NCBI RefSeq assembly: GCF_001044235.1
Contig: NZ_JYNL01000067.1
Location: 1 to 57,709 of the forward strand
DNA length: 57,709 bases
DNA from: Mycolicibacterium chlorophenolicum
GTDB taxonomy: Bacteria > Actinomycetota > Actinomycetes > Mycobacteriales > Mycobacteriaceae
Reading direction: 5' to 3'
Part shown: in pieces, positions 9,598-17,435 of the stretch
Numbering within the stretch: position 1 is the stretch's first letter
Layout: each line of letters starts with the position of its first letter
Position numbers and translations under genes: made by a program
Notes under the pieces: generated by a model
Database searches by the model: none
What the model was told of the DNA's origin: nothing
What the model saw: the letters and a program-made list of their open reading frames with translations, nothing else

Positions 9598-10069
9598 CCG
9601 TGATCGAGAACTGGTCTTCGACGCGCTGGGTGAACTCGTCGGCGCACTGCTGCGCGGCCTCGGTGTCGTTGCCGGCGCGGCTCAGGCAGTCCACGTAGTC
9701 GGTCCCGCCGACCTGATCGAACAGACCGATGTAGATCGGGATGAACACCAGCGCGGCGACGATCGCGACGGCGCCGAGCACGATGCCCGCGATCGCGACA
9801 CCGCCGTTGGTCGCCTCGCCGCGCTTGACGCGGCCGCGGGCGACGAACCCGATGATGACCGCGCACAGGCCCAGGATGATGCCGCCGGCGATCGACCAGC
9901 ACAGCACGAGGCCGACGATCGCGAGGATCAGCGCCGCGGTGCCCAGGCCATTACGCGGCGCGGACGCCGGGGGCGGAACAGGGTAGCCACCGTAGCCGCC
10001 GTACTGCGGCGGCGGGGGTGGGTAGCTGCCCGGAGTCGGCCCGTACGGGGGCGGCGGCGGTTCGCTCAT
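9581..10069 (-). CDS. DUF4190 family membrane protein with proline-rich N-terminus
   Basis: A 162-residue protein. Residues 1-38 are Pro/Tyr/Gly-rich ('PPPPPYGPTPGSYPPPPP'). Two hydrophobic segments then follow: residues about 44-72 ('LGTAALILAIVGLVLCW') and about 92-115 ('GVAIAGIVLGAVAIVAALV'). A short C-terminal part has two cysteines ('DCLSRAGNDTEAAQQC'). The two-helix core, with a basic connector ('ARGRVKRGEATN'), is typical of DUF4190, a family of unknown function. Its ATG overlaps the stop of cydC by four bases (ATGA), so it is the last gene of the cyd operon. This corresponds to the Rv1619 slot, although strand relations may differ. Confidence 0.75.
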   Translation of the reverse strand: MSEPPPPPYGPTPGSYPPPPPQYGGYGGYPVPPPASAPRNGLGTAALILAIVGLVLCWSIAGGIILGLCAVIIGFVARGRVKRGEATNGGVAIAGIVLGAVAIVAALVFIPIYIGLFDQVGGTDYVDCLSRAGNDTEAAQQCADEFTQRVEDQFSITVTPTP

Positions 10070-11529
10070 GCCGGTGAGATTACTCGCACGCCCGCCGTTT
10101 CCGGCAGGTGATGCGTGGCGACGACGACGGTCCGATCCGGGCCGAACAGACCGCCGGGGGTGAGGAGGTCGATGAGCATCGCGTCGGCGTCGGAGGCGTC
10201 GAGATGCTCGGTCGGTTCGTCGAGAAGCACGGTCGGCGCGGTCGAGATCAACGCGCGCGCGAGCAGCAGTCGACGCCGCTGTCCCGCCGACACCGAGGCG
10301 GCACCGCCGGTGAGCACGGTCGACAACCCGTCGGGCAGGTGGTCGAGCCAGCGGCTCAACCCCACCCGGTGCAACGCGTCGGTCAGTTCGGCGTCGGAGG
10401 CGTCGCCGCGGGCGACGAGCAGGTTGTCCCGCACGGTCGTGGCGAACAGGTGCGCGTCCTCGGCGAAGAACGTGCCCTCGGTGCGCATCAGCAGAGTCGT
10501 CTTCCCGCAGCCGCTGGGCCCGACGACGGCGACGCGCTCGCCGCGCGAAAGGTGCAGGGGCGCGACGTCGGGTCGGCGGCCGTCGTCGTCGACCGGCTCG
10601 GTGAGAGCGCGCAACCGCCGGGCGGCGATGCGGGCCCGAGTCAGCGTGACGGCGGCACCGGGCAGCGCGGTCATGGCCTCGAAGGCGGACAGCGGCAACA
10701 ACATCAGCACCGCGACGGTGGTCGGTGCGACCGCATTCGACAGCGCGATGCCGGCGATCAGCGCACCGAGGACGCTCACCCCGATCGCCGCCGTCGGAGC
10801 AGCGGCAGCCACGGCCGCCGGGGCCGCCGCGCGATCCATCGCGCGTCCCCAGCGGCGCTGCTCATCGCCGGCGTCGGCGATGATGCCGGCCAGCCGGCCG
10901 CTGACCCGGAGTTCGGGTGCGTGCTCGAGCGCCAGCATGGCCGCGGTGTCACGCTGCGCATGATGCTGTGCGGCAACCTCTTCGGCGTTCGCGGCGGCGC
11001 GCGCGGCAAGCGCGGGCGCCAGCACACCCGCGACGACCATGCACACCGCGAGCACCGCCGCCGCGACGGGCGAGATCACCGCGACCGCGCCGACGGCGGC
11101 CACCCCGAGCACGGCGGCGACGCAGATCGGCACGACGGCGCGCACCACGACATCGGACAGTTCGTCGACACCGGCGCCGGCCTGTGCGACGAGTTCGCCG
11201 CTGTGCCTGCGCAACACGGTGTCGGCCGGAGCGGCCGCGAGCCGGGAGAACAGCTGCTCGCGGGCCGAACCGGCGGCCCGCAGCGCGGTGTCATGGGAGG
11301 CCAGCCGTTCGCAGTAACCGAGCACGCCCCGCGAGATGCCGAACGCCCGCACGGCGACCACCGCGATCGTGAGGTCGAGCACCGGCGGCATCTGCCATGC
11401 GCGGGTGATCAGCCACGCCGCCACTCCGGCCAGAGCCAGGGCGCTGCCCAGCGACAGCACCCCGAACGTGACCGCGAGCGCCACCCGCGACACCCGGGGA
11501 CGCAGCAGCTCATACGCCCACATGGACAC
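10066..11529 (-). CDS. cydC: Thiol reductant ABC exporter subunit CydC, with a shortened ATPase domain
   Basis: Half of the CydDC ABC exporter, which moves reductant (cysteine/glutathione type) to the outer face and is required for assembly of cytochrome bd. The membrane domain, residues about 1-310, is complete. The ATPase domain carries Walker A 'GPSGCGKT' (about 337-344), signature 'SAGQRRR' (about 413), Walker B 'LLDEP' (about 435) and a switch histidine near 473. Only about 14 residues separate the Walker A lysine from the 'FFAEDAHLF' Q-loop equivalent, where ABC ATPases usually have about 40. The strand region before Walker A is short too. The total length is 487 aa; M. tuberculosis CydC is recalled as about 576. 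The Q-loop position reads Glu instead of Gln. The GTG start overlaps cydD by 20 bases. Confidence 0.88.
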   Translation of the reverse strand: MSMWAYELLRPRVSRVALAVTFGVLSLGSALALAGVAAWLITRAWQMPPVLDLTIAVVAVRAFGISRGVLGYCERLASHDTALRAAGSAREQLFSRLAAAPADTVLRRHSGELVAQAGAGVDELSDVVVRAVVPICVAAVLGVAAVGAVAVISPVAAAVLAVCMVVAGVLAPALAARAAANAEEVAAQHHAQRDTAAMLALEHAPELRVSGRLAGIIADAGDEQRRWGRAMDRAAAPAAVAAAAPTAAIGVSVLGALIAGIALSNAVAPTTVAVLMLLPLSAFEAMTALPGAAVTLTRARIAARRLRALTEPVDDDGRRPDVAPLHLSRGERVAVVGPSGCGKTTLLMRTEGTFFAEDAHLFATTVRDNLLVARGDASDAELTDALHRVGLSRWLDHLPDGLSTVLTGGAASVSAGQRRRLLLARALISTAPTVLLDEPTEHLDASDADAMLIDLLTPGGLFGPDRTVVVATHHLPETAGVRVISPA

Positions 11530-13129
11530 CTCCCATGTCGACCACGACGTCGCCGATCGCGAGCACCGGATCCCGGTGGCCGACCACGATCACGGTCGCG
11601 CCGTGGGCGGCACGCTGCGCGATCGCGCGCAGCACTCGTGCCTCCGTCGGCGCATCGAGGTGGGCGGTCGGTTCGTCGAACAGCAGCACCCGCGCCGGCG
11701 AGCCGAGCACCCGGGCCAACCCGAGGCGCTGCCGCTGTCCCAGCGACAGCCCGAGCCCGCCGCGTCCGATCACGGTGTCCAGTCCCTCCGGCAAGCCGGC
11801 CAGCACGTCGTCGAAACACGCTGCGGCACAGGCGCCGGGGAGATCGGGCAGGGCGCCGAACAGGTCCAGGTTCTCCCGGACCGTGCCGGGGATCAGCACG
11901 GGGCGCTGCGCGAGCCACGCCACCTCGGCCCACCATCGCTGCGGATCGAGATTGGCGACGTCCACACCGCCGATGCGAATGCGTCCCCCCCGGGGCGGGT
12001 CGAGTCCGAGAATCGCCTGCAGCAGCGTGGACTTCCCGATGCCGTTGGGGCCGGTGAGCACCGTGACCCGGCCCGGTTCGGCCACCATCTCGGGGGCGTC
12101 CACCTCGATGGTCAGTGCGTGGTCCGGCAGCGCGGACGTTCCCGTCGGCGGCGGCGGTGCGGTGTCGAGGAAGCGGAACGCCGCAGCCACCGCGGTCTTC
12201 CCGTCCTGGGCGGAGTGGAACGCGGCACCGACTCGGCGCAGCGGCCAGAACACCTCGGGGGCCAACAGCAGCGCGGTCAGCGCGGCGGTCAGCGGAATGT
12301 GTCCGTACACCAGGCGCATTCCGACGCTGACCGCGACCAGCGCGACGCCGAGGGTGGCCAGTAGCTCGAGCACCAGCGCGGACAGGAACGCGATGCGCAT
12401 CGTCGCCATCGCCGAGCGCCGGTGCGCGGCATTGAGTTCGGCGATCCGGGCCACGGATCCTTCGGCCCGTCCGAGAGCCCGCAGGGTGGGCAGGCCCGCC
12501 ACGAGGTCGAGCAGGCGCGCCTGCAGCGTGGTCATCGCGGCCAGTGCGGCCACCGAGCGCTCCTCGGTGGCCAGCCCGATGAGCACCATGAAGATCGGGA
12601 TGAGCGGCAACGCGATCAGCACGATCACCGCCGACTGCCAGTCGAAGAGCGCGATCACCGCGGCGGTGGCGGGGGTGAGGATCGCCGCCAGGAACAGCGA
12701 CGGCAGATAGGTGGTGAAGTAGACGCGCAGGCCGTCCAGGCCGCGGGTCACGACGGCCGCGGCGTCATCGCGGCGCCGGTTGAGCTCACGCGGGGGCAGC
12801 GAGGTGGCCGTCTTCAGCACCTGATCGGTGAGGTCGGCGATCACCGCGCTGGCGCCGCGCTGGGCGAGCCGGCCCTGCAGCCACTGCGCCAGGGTGCGAA
12901 CACCCCACAGCGCCACCAGGATCGCGATCGGCCCGGCCAGCACGCCCACCGACCGGGACGCCGGATCGGTGATGACGCGGGCGACGATCGCCGCGAGCGC
13001 CACCGACGAGCCGATCGTCGCGGCCGCGATGACCACGCCGCACACCGTGGTGGCGGCCAGGAAGCGGCGCATCGCCGTCGAGACCCGCCACAGCCGCGGG
13101 TCGACAGGGCCGCGGGAGTTCTCGGTCAG
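11510..13129 (-). CDS. cydD: Thiol reductant ABC exporter subunit CydD
   Basis: The partner of CydC in the inner-membrane exporter needed for cytochrome bd maturation. Its ATPase domain looks complete: Walker A 'GPNGIGKST', Q-loop 'WLAQRPVLIPGT', signature 'LSLGQRQRLGLAR', Walker B 'VLLFDEPTAHLD' and H-loop 'VVGHRDPV'. The reading frame stays open far upstream inside cydB, so the start has to be chosen. A CTG at 13129 overlaps the cydB stop as CTGA and keeps the conserved-looking 'VDPRLWRVSTAMRRF' N-terminus (539 aa). The first in-frame ATG is at 13072 and would give 520 aa, losing that segment. I prefer the CTG because of the coupled overlap and homology, with moderate confidence in the start and high confidence in the gene. 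Confidence 0.9.
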   Translation of the reverse strand: MTENSRGPVDPRLWRVSTAMRRFLAATTVCGVVIAAATIGSSVALAAIVARVITDPASRSVGVLAGPIAILVALWGVRTLAQWLQGRLAQRGASAVIADLTDQVLKTATSLPPRELNRRRDDAAAVVTRGLDGLRVYFTTYLPSLFLAAILTPATAAVIALFDWQSAVIVLIALPLIPIFMVLIGLATEERSVAALAAMTTLQARLLDLVAGLPTLRALGRAEGSVARIAELNAAHRRSAMATMRIAFLSALVLELLATLGVALVAVSVGMRLVYGHIPLTAALTALLLAPEVFWPLRRVGAAFHSAQDGKTAVAAAFRFLDTAPPPPTGTSALPDHALTIEVDAPEMVAEPGRVTVLTGPNGIGKSTLLQAILGLDPPRGGRIRIGGVDVANLDPQRWWAEVAWLAQRPVLIPGTVRENLDLFGALPDLPGACAAACFDDVLAGLPEGLDTVIGRGGLGLSLGQRQRLGLARVLGSPARVLLFDEPTAHLDAPTEARVLRAIAQRAAHGATVIVVGHRDPVLAIGDVVVDMGGVHVGV

Positions 13130-14166
13130 GAGGGGTGCCTCGACAATCCGACGGAGGCCGGGATCGCGTCGGCCGTGATGCGTTTGCGGAACACCCAGTA
13201 CGTCCAGGCCTGGTAGCCGATCACCAACGGCAGCAACGTCAACGACGCCCAGGTCATGATCTTCAGCGTGTACGGCGTCGACGACCCGTTGTAGATGGTG
13301 ACGCTCCACTCGGGATTCAGCGTGGAGGGCAACAGGTTCGGGTACAGCGACCCGAACAGCAGGACCGCGACGGCCGCGACGACGAGGATCGTCGAGAAGA
13401 ACGCGACTCCCTCCCGCTCGTGATTCCACATCAGCCGGACGGCGGTCAGCAGCGCGACGACCGCGACCGCCAGGGCCAGCCACGTCCAGGTCTTTCCGTG
13501 GGCCAGTTGCGTCCACAGTCCGAAGCCGCCGGCGAGCACGACCACCGGGGCGGACAGGATCCGGGCGAACCGGAACGCGTCCTCGCGCACCGGCCCCGCG
13601 GTCTTGAGGGCGACGAACACCGAGCCGTAGAACGCGAACAGCGAGGCGGTCGCGAGGCCACCGAGCAGGGTGTAGACGTTGACGACGTCGGTCAGCGTGG
13701 CCTGGGAGCGTCCGTCGGCGTCGATCGGAAGGCCCTGCACCAGCACGGCGAAGGCGACACCCCACAGGATCGCGGGAAGCCAGGAGCCGACGGCGATGCC
13801 CAGATCTGCCCAGCCGCGCCAGCGCGGATCGTCCACCTTGCCGCGCCACTCGATGCCGACGATGCGCACGATCATGCCGACCAGGATCGCCAGCAGGGGC
13901 AGGTACAGCGACGAGAACACCGTGGCATACCAGTTCGGGAACGCCGCGAACATCGCTGCGCCGGCGGTGATCAACCACACCTCGTTGGCGTCCCACACCG
14001 GCCCGATGGTGTTCAGCGCCGCCCGCCGGTGCTGTTCCCGATCGCCCACCCCGACGGCTCCGAACGGGATCATCAGCATGCCGACGCCGAAGTCGAAACC
14101 CTCGAGCACGAGGAATCCGAGGAACAGCGCTGCGATGAGGAAGAACCAGAGTTCCTGCAGTCCCAT
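13126..14166 (-). CDS. cydB: Cytochrome bd ubiquinol oxidase subunit II
   Basis: Subunit II of the cytochrome bd oxidase, an integral membrane protein that supports the haem-bearing subunit I. The 346 residues form about eight or nine hydrophobic helices. It begins 'MGLQELWFFLIAALFLGF' and continues 'LEGFDFGVGML', the family signature with its conserved Gly and Asp. Further on come 'GPVWDANEVWLITAGAAMF' and, near the end, 'TPYTLKIMTWASL'. The length is normal for the family. It lies 14 bases downstream of cydA, and its stop overlaps the presumed CTG start of cydD. Confidence 0.95.
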   Translation of the reverse strand: MGLQELWFFLIAALFLGFLVLEGFDFGVGMLMIPFGAVGVGDREQHRRAALNTIGPVWDANEVWLITAGAAMFAAFPNWYATVFSSLYLPLLAILVGMIVRIVGIEWRGKVDDPRWRGWADLGIAVGSWLPAILWGVAFAVLVQGLPIDADGRSQATLTDVVNVYTLLGGLATASLFAFYGSVFVALKTAGPVREDAFRFARILSAPVVVLAGGFGLWTQLAHGKTWTWLALAVAVVALLTAVRLMWNHEREGVAFFSTILVVAAVAVLLFGSLYPNLLPSTLNPEWSVTIYNGSSTPYTLKIMTWASLTLLPLVIGYQAWTYWVFRKRITADAIPASVGLSRHPS

Positions 14167-14180
14167 GGTTTCGCGTCCTC

Positions 14181-15638
14181 TCAGTAGGCGAAGGACAGGG
14201 GAGCGACGTCGTCGTCGCTGGGCGCTTTCGGCGGGGCCGGTTCGGAGTCGTGCTCCTGGGGGCCCTCGACGACGTAGCGGCGCATCAGCCAGAACCAGAT
14301 CACCGCCAGCACCCCGTAGAGGAGCGTGAAGGTGGCCAGCGAGAACAGCACCAGCCCGGCGGAGTGCCCGGACACGCCGTCCTGCACCGTCATTCGCACC
14401 AGCTGATCACCGGTCGGGTTGGGCACCACCACCCACGGCTGCCGTCCCATCTCGGTGAAGACCCAGCCGGCCGAGTTCGCGAGGAACGGGGCGGGAATGG
14501 TGAGGATGCCGAACCGCCCGTACCAGCGTTGGTCGGGGATGCGTCCACCGCGGGTGAGCCACAGGGTGGCCAGGGCGAAGGCGACCGGCACCAGCAGCAG
14601 GCCGATCATCGCGCGGAACGCCCAGTAGGTGACGAACAGGTTGGGCCGGTAGTCGCCGGGCCCGAACTTCTCCTGATACTGCTGCTGAAGATCCTGGACC
14701 CCCTGCAGCGTCACGCCGCTGAACTTGCTCTCAGCGAGGAACGGGAGCACGTAGGGCACCTCGATGAGGTGGGTGACGCTGTCGCAGTTGTTGTGGGTGC
14801 CCACGGTGAGGACGGAGAACATCGGGTCGGTTTCGGTGTGGCACAACGATTCCGCCGAGGCCATCTTCATCGGCTGCTGGACGAACATCAGCTTGCCCTG
14901 GATGTCACCGGTGAAGAACAGGCCGAGTGCGGCGACGAGGGCCACCAGACTGCCGAGAATCGCGGCGGGCCGGTACATCGCGCGACTGTCGGCCGCACCG
15001 GAGGACCGGGCGTCGCGCACCATCAACCACGCCGAGATGCCGGCGACGAACGCGCCCGCAGTGAGGAACGCCCCGGTGACCGCGTGCAGGAACGCCCAGA
15101 TCGCCGTGTTGTTGGTGAGCAGCGCACCGAAGTCCGTCAGTTCGGCGCGTCCGCTCTCCGGGTTGAAGCGGGCCCCGACGGGGTGCTGCATGAACGAGTT
15201 CGCCGCGATGATGAAGTACGCCGAGGCGTTCACGCCGAACGCGACGATCCAGATGCACACCAGGTGCACGGCCTTCGGCAGCCGGTTCCAGCCGAAGATC
15301 CACAGGCCGATGAACGTCGACTCGAAGAAGAACGCGATCAGTCCCTCGAACGCCAGTGGCGCACCGAAGATGTCGCCGACGAACTTCGAGTACTCGCTCC
15401 AGTTCATGCCGAACTGGAACTCCTGCACGATGCCCGTGGCGACACCGAGGGCGAAATTGATCAGGAACAGTTTGCCGAAGAAGCGGGTCAGTCGATACCA
15501 CGACGGGTTGCCGGTGACGTGCCACACCGTCTGCATGACCGCGATCAACGGTGCCAGGCCGATGGTCAGCGGGACGAAGATGAAGTGGTAGACGGTGGTG
15601 ATCCCGAACTGCCACCGCGACACGTCCAAGGCATTCAT
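14181..15638 (-). CDS. cydA: Cytochrome bd ubiquinol oxidase subunit I
   Basis: The catalytic subunit of cytochrome bd oxidase, which oxidises quinol and reduces oxygen with high affinity; in mycobacteria it serves low-oxygen or poisoned-respiration conditions. The 485-residue protein starts 'MNALDVSRWQFGITTVYH', with the axial haem ligand His18. It also shows the 'GRQPWVV' motif typical of CydA and about nine membrane helices. The periplasmic Q-loop region looks short (no long insertion as in E. coli), as usual for actinobacteria. It is the first gene of a minus-strand operon cydA-cydB-cydD-cydC-DUF4190. Its upstream region carries tandem repeats at 15655-15686. Confidence 0.96.
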   Translation of the reverse strand: MNALDVSRWQFGITTVYHFIFVPLTIGLAPLIAVMQTVWHVTGNPSWYRLTRFFGKLFLINFALGVATGIVQEFQFGMNWSEYSKFVGDIFGAPLAFEGLIAFFFESTFIGLWIFGWNRLPKAVHLVCIWIVAFGVNASAYFIIAANSFMQHPVGARFNPESGRAELTDFGALLTNNTAIWAFLHAVTGAFLTAGAFVAGISAWLMVRDARSSGAADSRAMYRPAAILGSLVALVAALGLFFTGDIQGKLMFVQQPMKMASAESLCHTETDPMFSVLTVGTHNNCDSVTHLIEVPYVLPFLAESKFSGVTLQGVQDLQQQYQEKFGPGDYRPNLFVTYWAFRAMIGLLLVPVAFALATLWLTRGGRIPDQRWYGRFGILTIPAPFLANSAGWVFTEMGRQPWVVVPNPTGDQLVRMTVQDGVSGHSAGLVLFSLATFTLLYGVLAVIWFWLMRRYVVEGPQEHDSEPAPPKAPSDDDVAPLSFAY

Positions 15639-15654
15639 GGGCCCACTCCCAAGG

Positions 15655-15686
15655 TCTACGCGGTCAGTCTACGACCAATCTACGAC
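15655..15686. promoter_or_regulatory. Tandem 11-bp direct repeats upstream of cydA
   Basis: Two adjacent 11-bp units, CAGTCTACGAC (15665-15675) and CAATCTACGAC (15676-15686), differ at one base. A third TCTACG core lies at 15655-15660, so the cores are spaced 13 and 11 bp apart. They sit 17-48 bases before the cydA start on the minus strand. Head-to-tail repeats with an 11-bp period are the usual layout for OmpR/PhoB-family response regulators such as RegX3. The assignment to any regulator is inference. Confidence 0.45.
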
Positions 15687-15733
15687 AGAGTGTAGTAGCG
15701 AAGTGGGCGGGAATTCCTAGGGGCTTTCGGCCC

Positions 15734-16327
15734 TCATTCCGGGGACGGTGCGGTGACCTTCTCCCGCCATTCGGCCATGTTCTTGCTGGCCTTGCGGATC
15801 CCGAAGGCCGACACGGTCTCGAAGACGCCGATCACGACCAGCCAGATGCCGACGACCAACGACAGCGTGGCCAGTGACTCGAACGGCGAGGCCAGCATCA
15901 CGACACCCGCGATCAGGCTGATCACGCCGATGAAGATCTCCCAGCCCCGGCCGGGCAGCGTGGGATCGCTGATCGCCGACACCGCCGTGGCGACGCCGCG
16001 GAAGATGAATCCGACGCCGATCCAGATGGCCAGCAGCAGGATCGAGTCCTGCAGGCTGCGGAAACACAGCACCGCAAGGATCAGTGCTGCCGCGCCGCTG
16101 AGGAACAGCAGCACCCGGCCGCCGGCGGAAACGTGCAGGCTGAAGGCGAAGACGACCTGCGAGATGCCCGAGATCAGCAGGTAGGCGCCGAAGAAGATCG
16201 CCGCGACGACGATGGTGATGGCCGGCCAGACGAGCACCATGACGCCGAGGACCACCGCGAGAATGCCCGACAGCAATGCGGACTTCCACAGATGCTGCAA
16301 CATGCTTGGGGGAGCAGGGGTTTCCAT
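15734..16327 (-). CDS. HdeD/DUF308 family membrane protein
   Basis: A 197-residue protein with six predicted membrane helices arranged as paired DUF308 repeats. The first begins near 'GILAVVLGVMVLVWPAITI', and a second copy of the motif occurs at 'ISLIAGVVMLASPF'. HdeD-type proteins are linked to acid or envelope stress in E. coli, but the biochemical function is unknown. The ATG at 16327 gives 'METPAPPSML'; a GTG six codons upstream (16345) is possible, with no better ribosome site. It sits downstream of, but in the same direction as, cydA, in the slot of Rv1624c. It has its own 160-base upstream region shared divergently with the amino-acid ABC operon. Confidence 0.82.
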   Translation of the reverse strand: METPAPPSMLQHLWKSALLSGILAVVLGVMVLVWPAITIVVAAIFFGAYLLISGISQVVFAFSLHVSAGGRVLLFLSGAAALILAVLCFRSLQDSILLLAIWIGVGFIFRGVATAVSAISDPTLPGRGWEIFIGVISLIAGVVMLASPFESLATLSLVVGIWLVVIGVFETVSAFGIRKASKNMAEWREKVTAPSPE

Positions 16328-16394
16328 GCGCGCAGTGTGGCACACCGGTGCCCGCCACCTTCCAGTTTCGCGGTACCGCTGTGATGTCTCTACA

Positions 16395-16451
16395 CGGTCG
16401 TTAATGTTCCGTTACCGGCGCTGCGCGTCGGGTCATCGGTCGTTAACGTCC
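16395..16451. promoter_or_regulatory. Direct repeat CGGTCGTTAA x2, possible GlnR-type operator
   Basis: CGGTCGTTAA occurs at 16395-16404 and again at 16437-16446, exactly 42 bp apart (about four helical turns). Read on the minus strand, 16415 back to 16400 is GTAAC-N6-TTAAC. This resembles the actinobacterial GlnR half-site pair GTnAC-N6-GaAAC. It lies 37-93 bases ahead of the start of an amino-acid ABC transporter, which would suit nitrogen control. The match is partial and was made by eye. Confidence 0.35.
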
Positions 16452-16487
16452 TTGGCTGGACATGCCGCAGAGAAAGTAGAGGCAACT

Positions 16488-17420
16488 GTGTTGGGTGGAA
16501 AGCAAGACCGCCGGGCCAAGATCTGGCGGGTCGCGGCCGTGTTCGTCGCAACGGGTGCCCTGGCGTTGTCAGGGTGCGCAAGTGGCTCAAACTCCGGAGG
16601 CGGCAGCGGCGGAGGAGGTGAATCCTCGACGAGCTCGGCCCCGGCCGAGAAGGTCGAGGCGATCGCCAACACCGTGCCCGAGGCCATCAAGTCCTCCGGC
16701 AAGCTCGTCATCGGGGTGAACATTCCGTACGCGCCGAACGAATTCAAGGATCCCGAGGGCAAGATCGTCGGCTTCGACGTCGACCTGATGAACGCGATCG
16801 CCGGCACGCTCGGCCTGACCCCGGAGTACCGGGAGGCCGACTTCGCCAAGATCATCCCGTCCATCCAGGGCGGCACCTTCAACGTCGGGATGTCGTCGTT
16901 CACCGACAGCAAGGAGCGCGAGCAGTCGGTCGACTTCGTGACCTACTTCTCGGCCGGCACGCTGTGGGCGCAGAAGCCCGGCGCCGGGATCGATCCCGAG
17001 AATGCCTGCGGCAAGAAGGTCGCGGTCCAGGCCACCACCGTGCAGGAGACCGACGAGCTGCCCGCCCGCAGCAAGAAATGCACCGACGCGGGCAAGCCGG
17101 CGATCGAGATCGTGCCCTTCGACAGCCAGGACGCGGCCACCAACGCCGTGGTGCTCGGTCAGGCCGACGCGATGTCGGCCGACTCGCCGGTGACGCTGTA
17201 CGCCATCAAGCAGACCAACGGCAAGCTCGAGCAGGCCGGCGAGACGTTCGATTCGGCGCCCTACGGCTGGCCCGTCGCGAAGGGGTCCCCGCTGGCCCAG
17301 TCGCTGCTGCAGGCGCTCGAGCATCTGATCGAGACCGGCAAATACAAGGAGATCGCCGCGAACTGGGGTCTGGAAGCGGGCATGATCGACAAGCCGGTGA
17401 TCAACGGCGCGGTCTCCTAA
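16488..17420 (+). CDS. Polar amino-acid ABC transporter substrate-binding lipoprotein
   Basis: The extracellular solute receptor of a polar amino-acid importer (bacterial SBP family 3). The GTG start at 16488 follows a GAGG ribosome site and gives 310 aa. The signal peptide has a basic N-region ('GGKQDRRAKIWR'), a hydrophobic core and lipobox 'ALSGC', so the mature protein is a lipid-anchored lipoprotein. A Ser/Gly-rich linker follows. The binding domain starts with 'KLVIGVNIPYAPNEF' and contains the family signature 'GFDVDLMNAIA' and 'GTFNVGMSSFTDSKERE'. Ligand preference (Glu/Gln, Arg or another) cannot be read from the sequence. It heads a three-gene operon with permease and ATPase. Confidence 0.92.
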   Translation: MLGGKQDRRAKIWRVAAVFVATGALALSGCASGSNSGGGSGGGGESSTSSAPAEKVEAIANTVPEAIKSSGKLVIGVNIPYAPNEFKDPEGKIVGFDVDLMNAIAGTLGLTPEYREADFAKIIPSIQGGTFNVGMSSFTDSKEREQSVDFVTYFSAGTLWAQKPGAGIDPENACGKKVAVQATTVQETDELPARSKKCTDAGKPAIEIVPFDSQDAATNAVVLGQADAMSADSPVTLYAIKQTNGKLEQAGETFDSAPYGWPVAKGSPLAQSLLQALEHLIETGKYKEIAANWGLEAGMIDKPVINGAVS

Positions 17421-17435
17421 CCGAAAGCGGGATTC

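Noticed and set aside
10108..12057. A 649-codon plus-strand frame opposite cydC/cydD
   Set aside because: Its codon pattern mirrors the ABC genes on the other strand; the product is Arg/Gly/His-rich low complexity with no start signal.
13135..15695. Long plus-strand frames opposite cydB and cydA
   Set aside because: These are antisense shadows of clearly recognisable CydB and CydA; composition is Gly/Arg/Glu/His-rich and non-protein-like.
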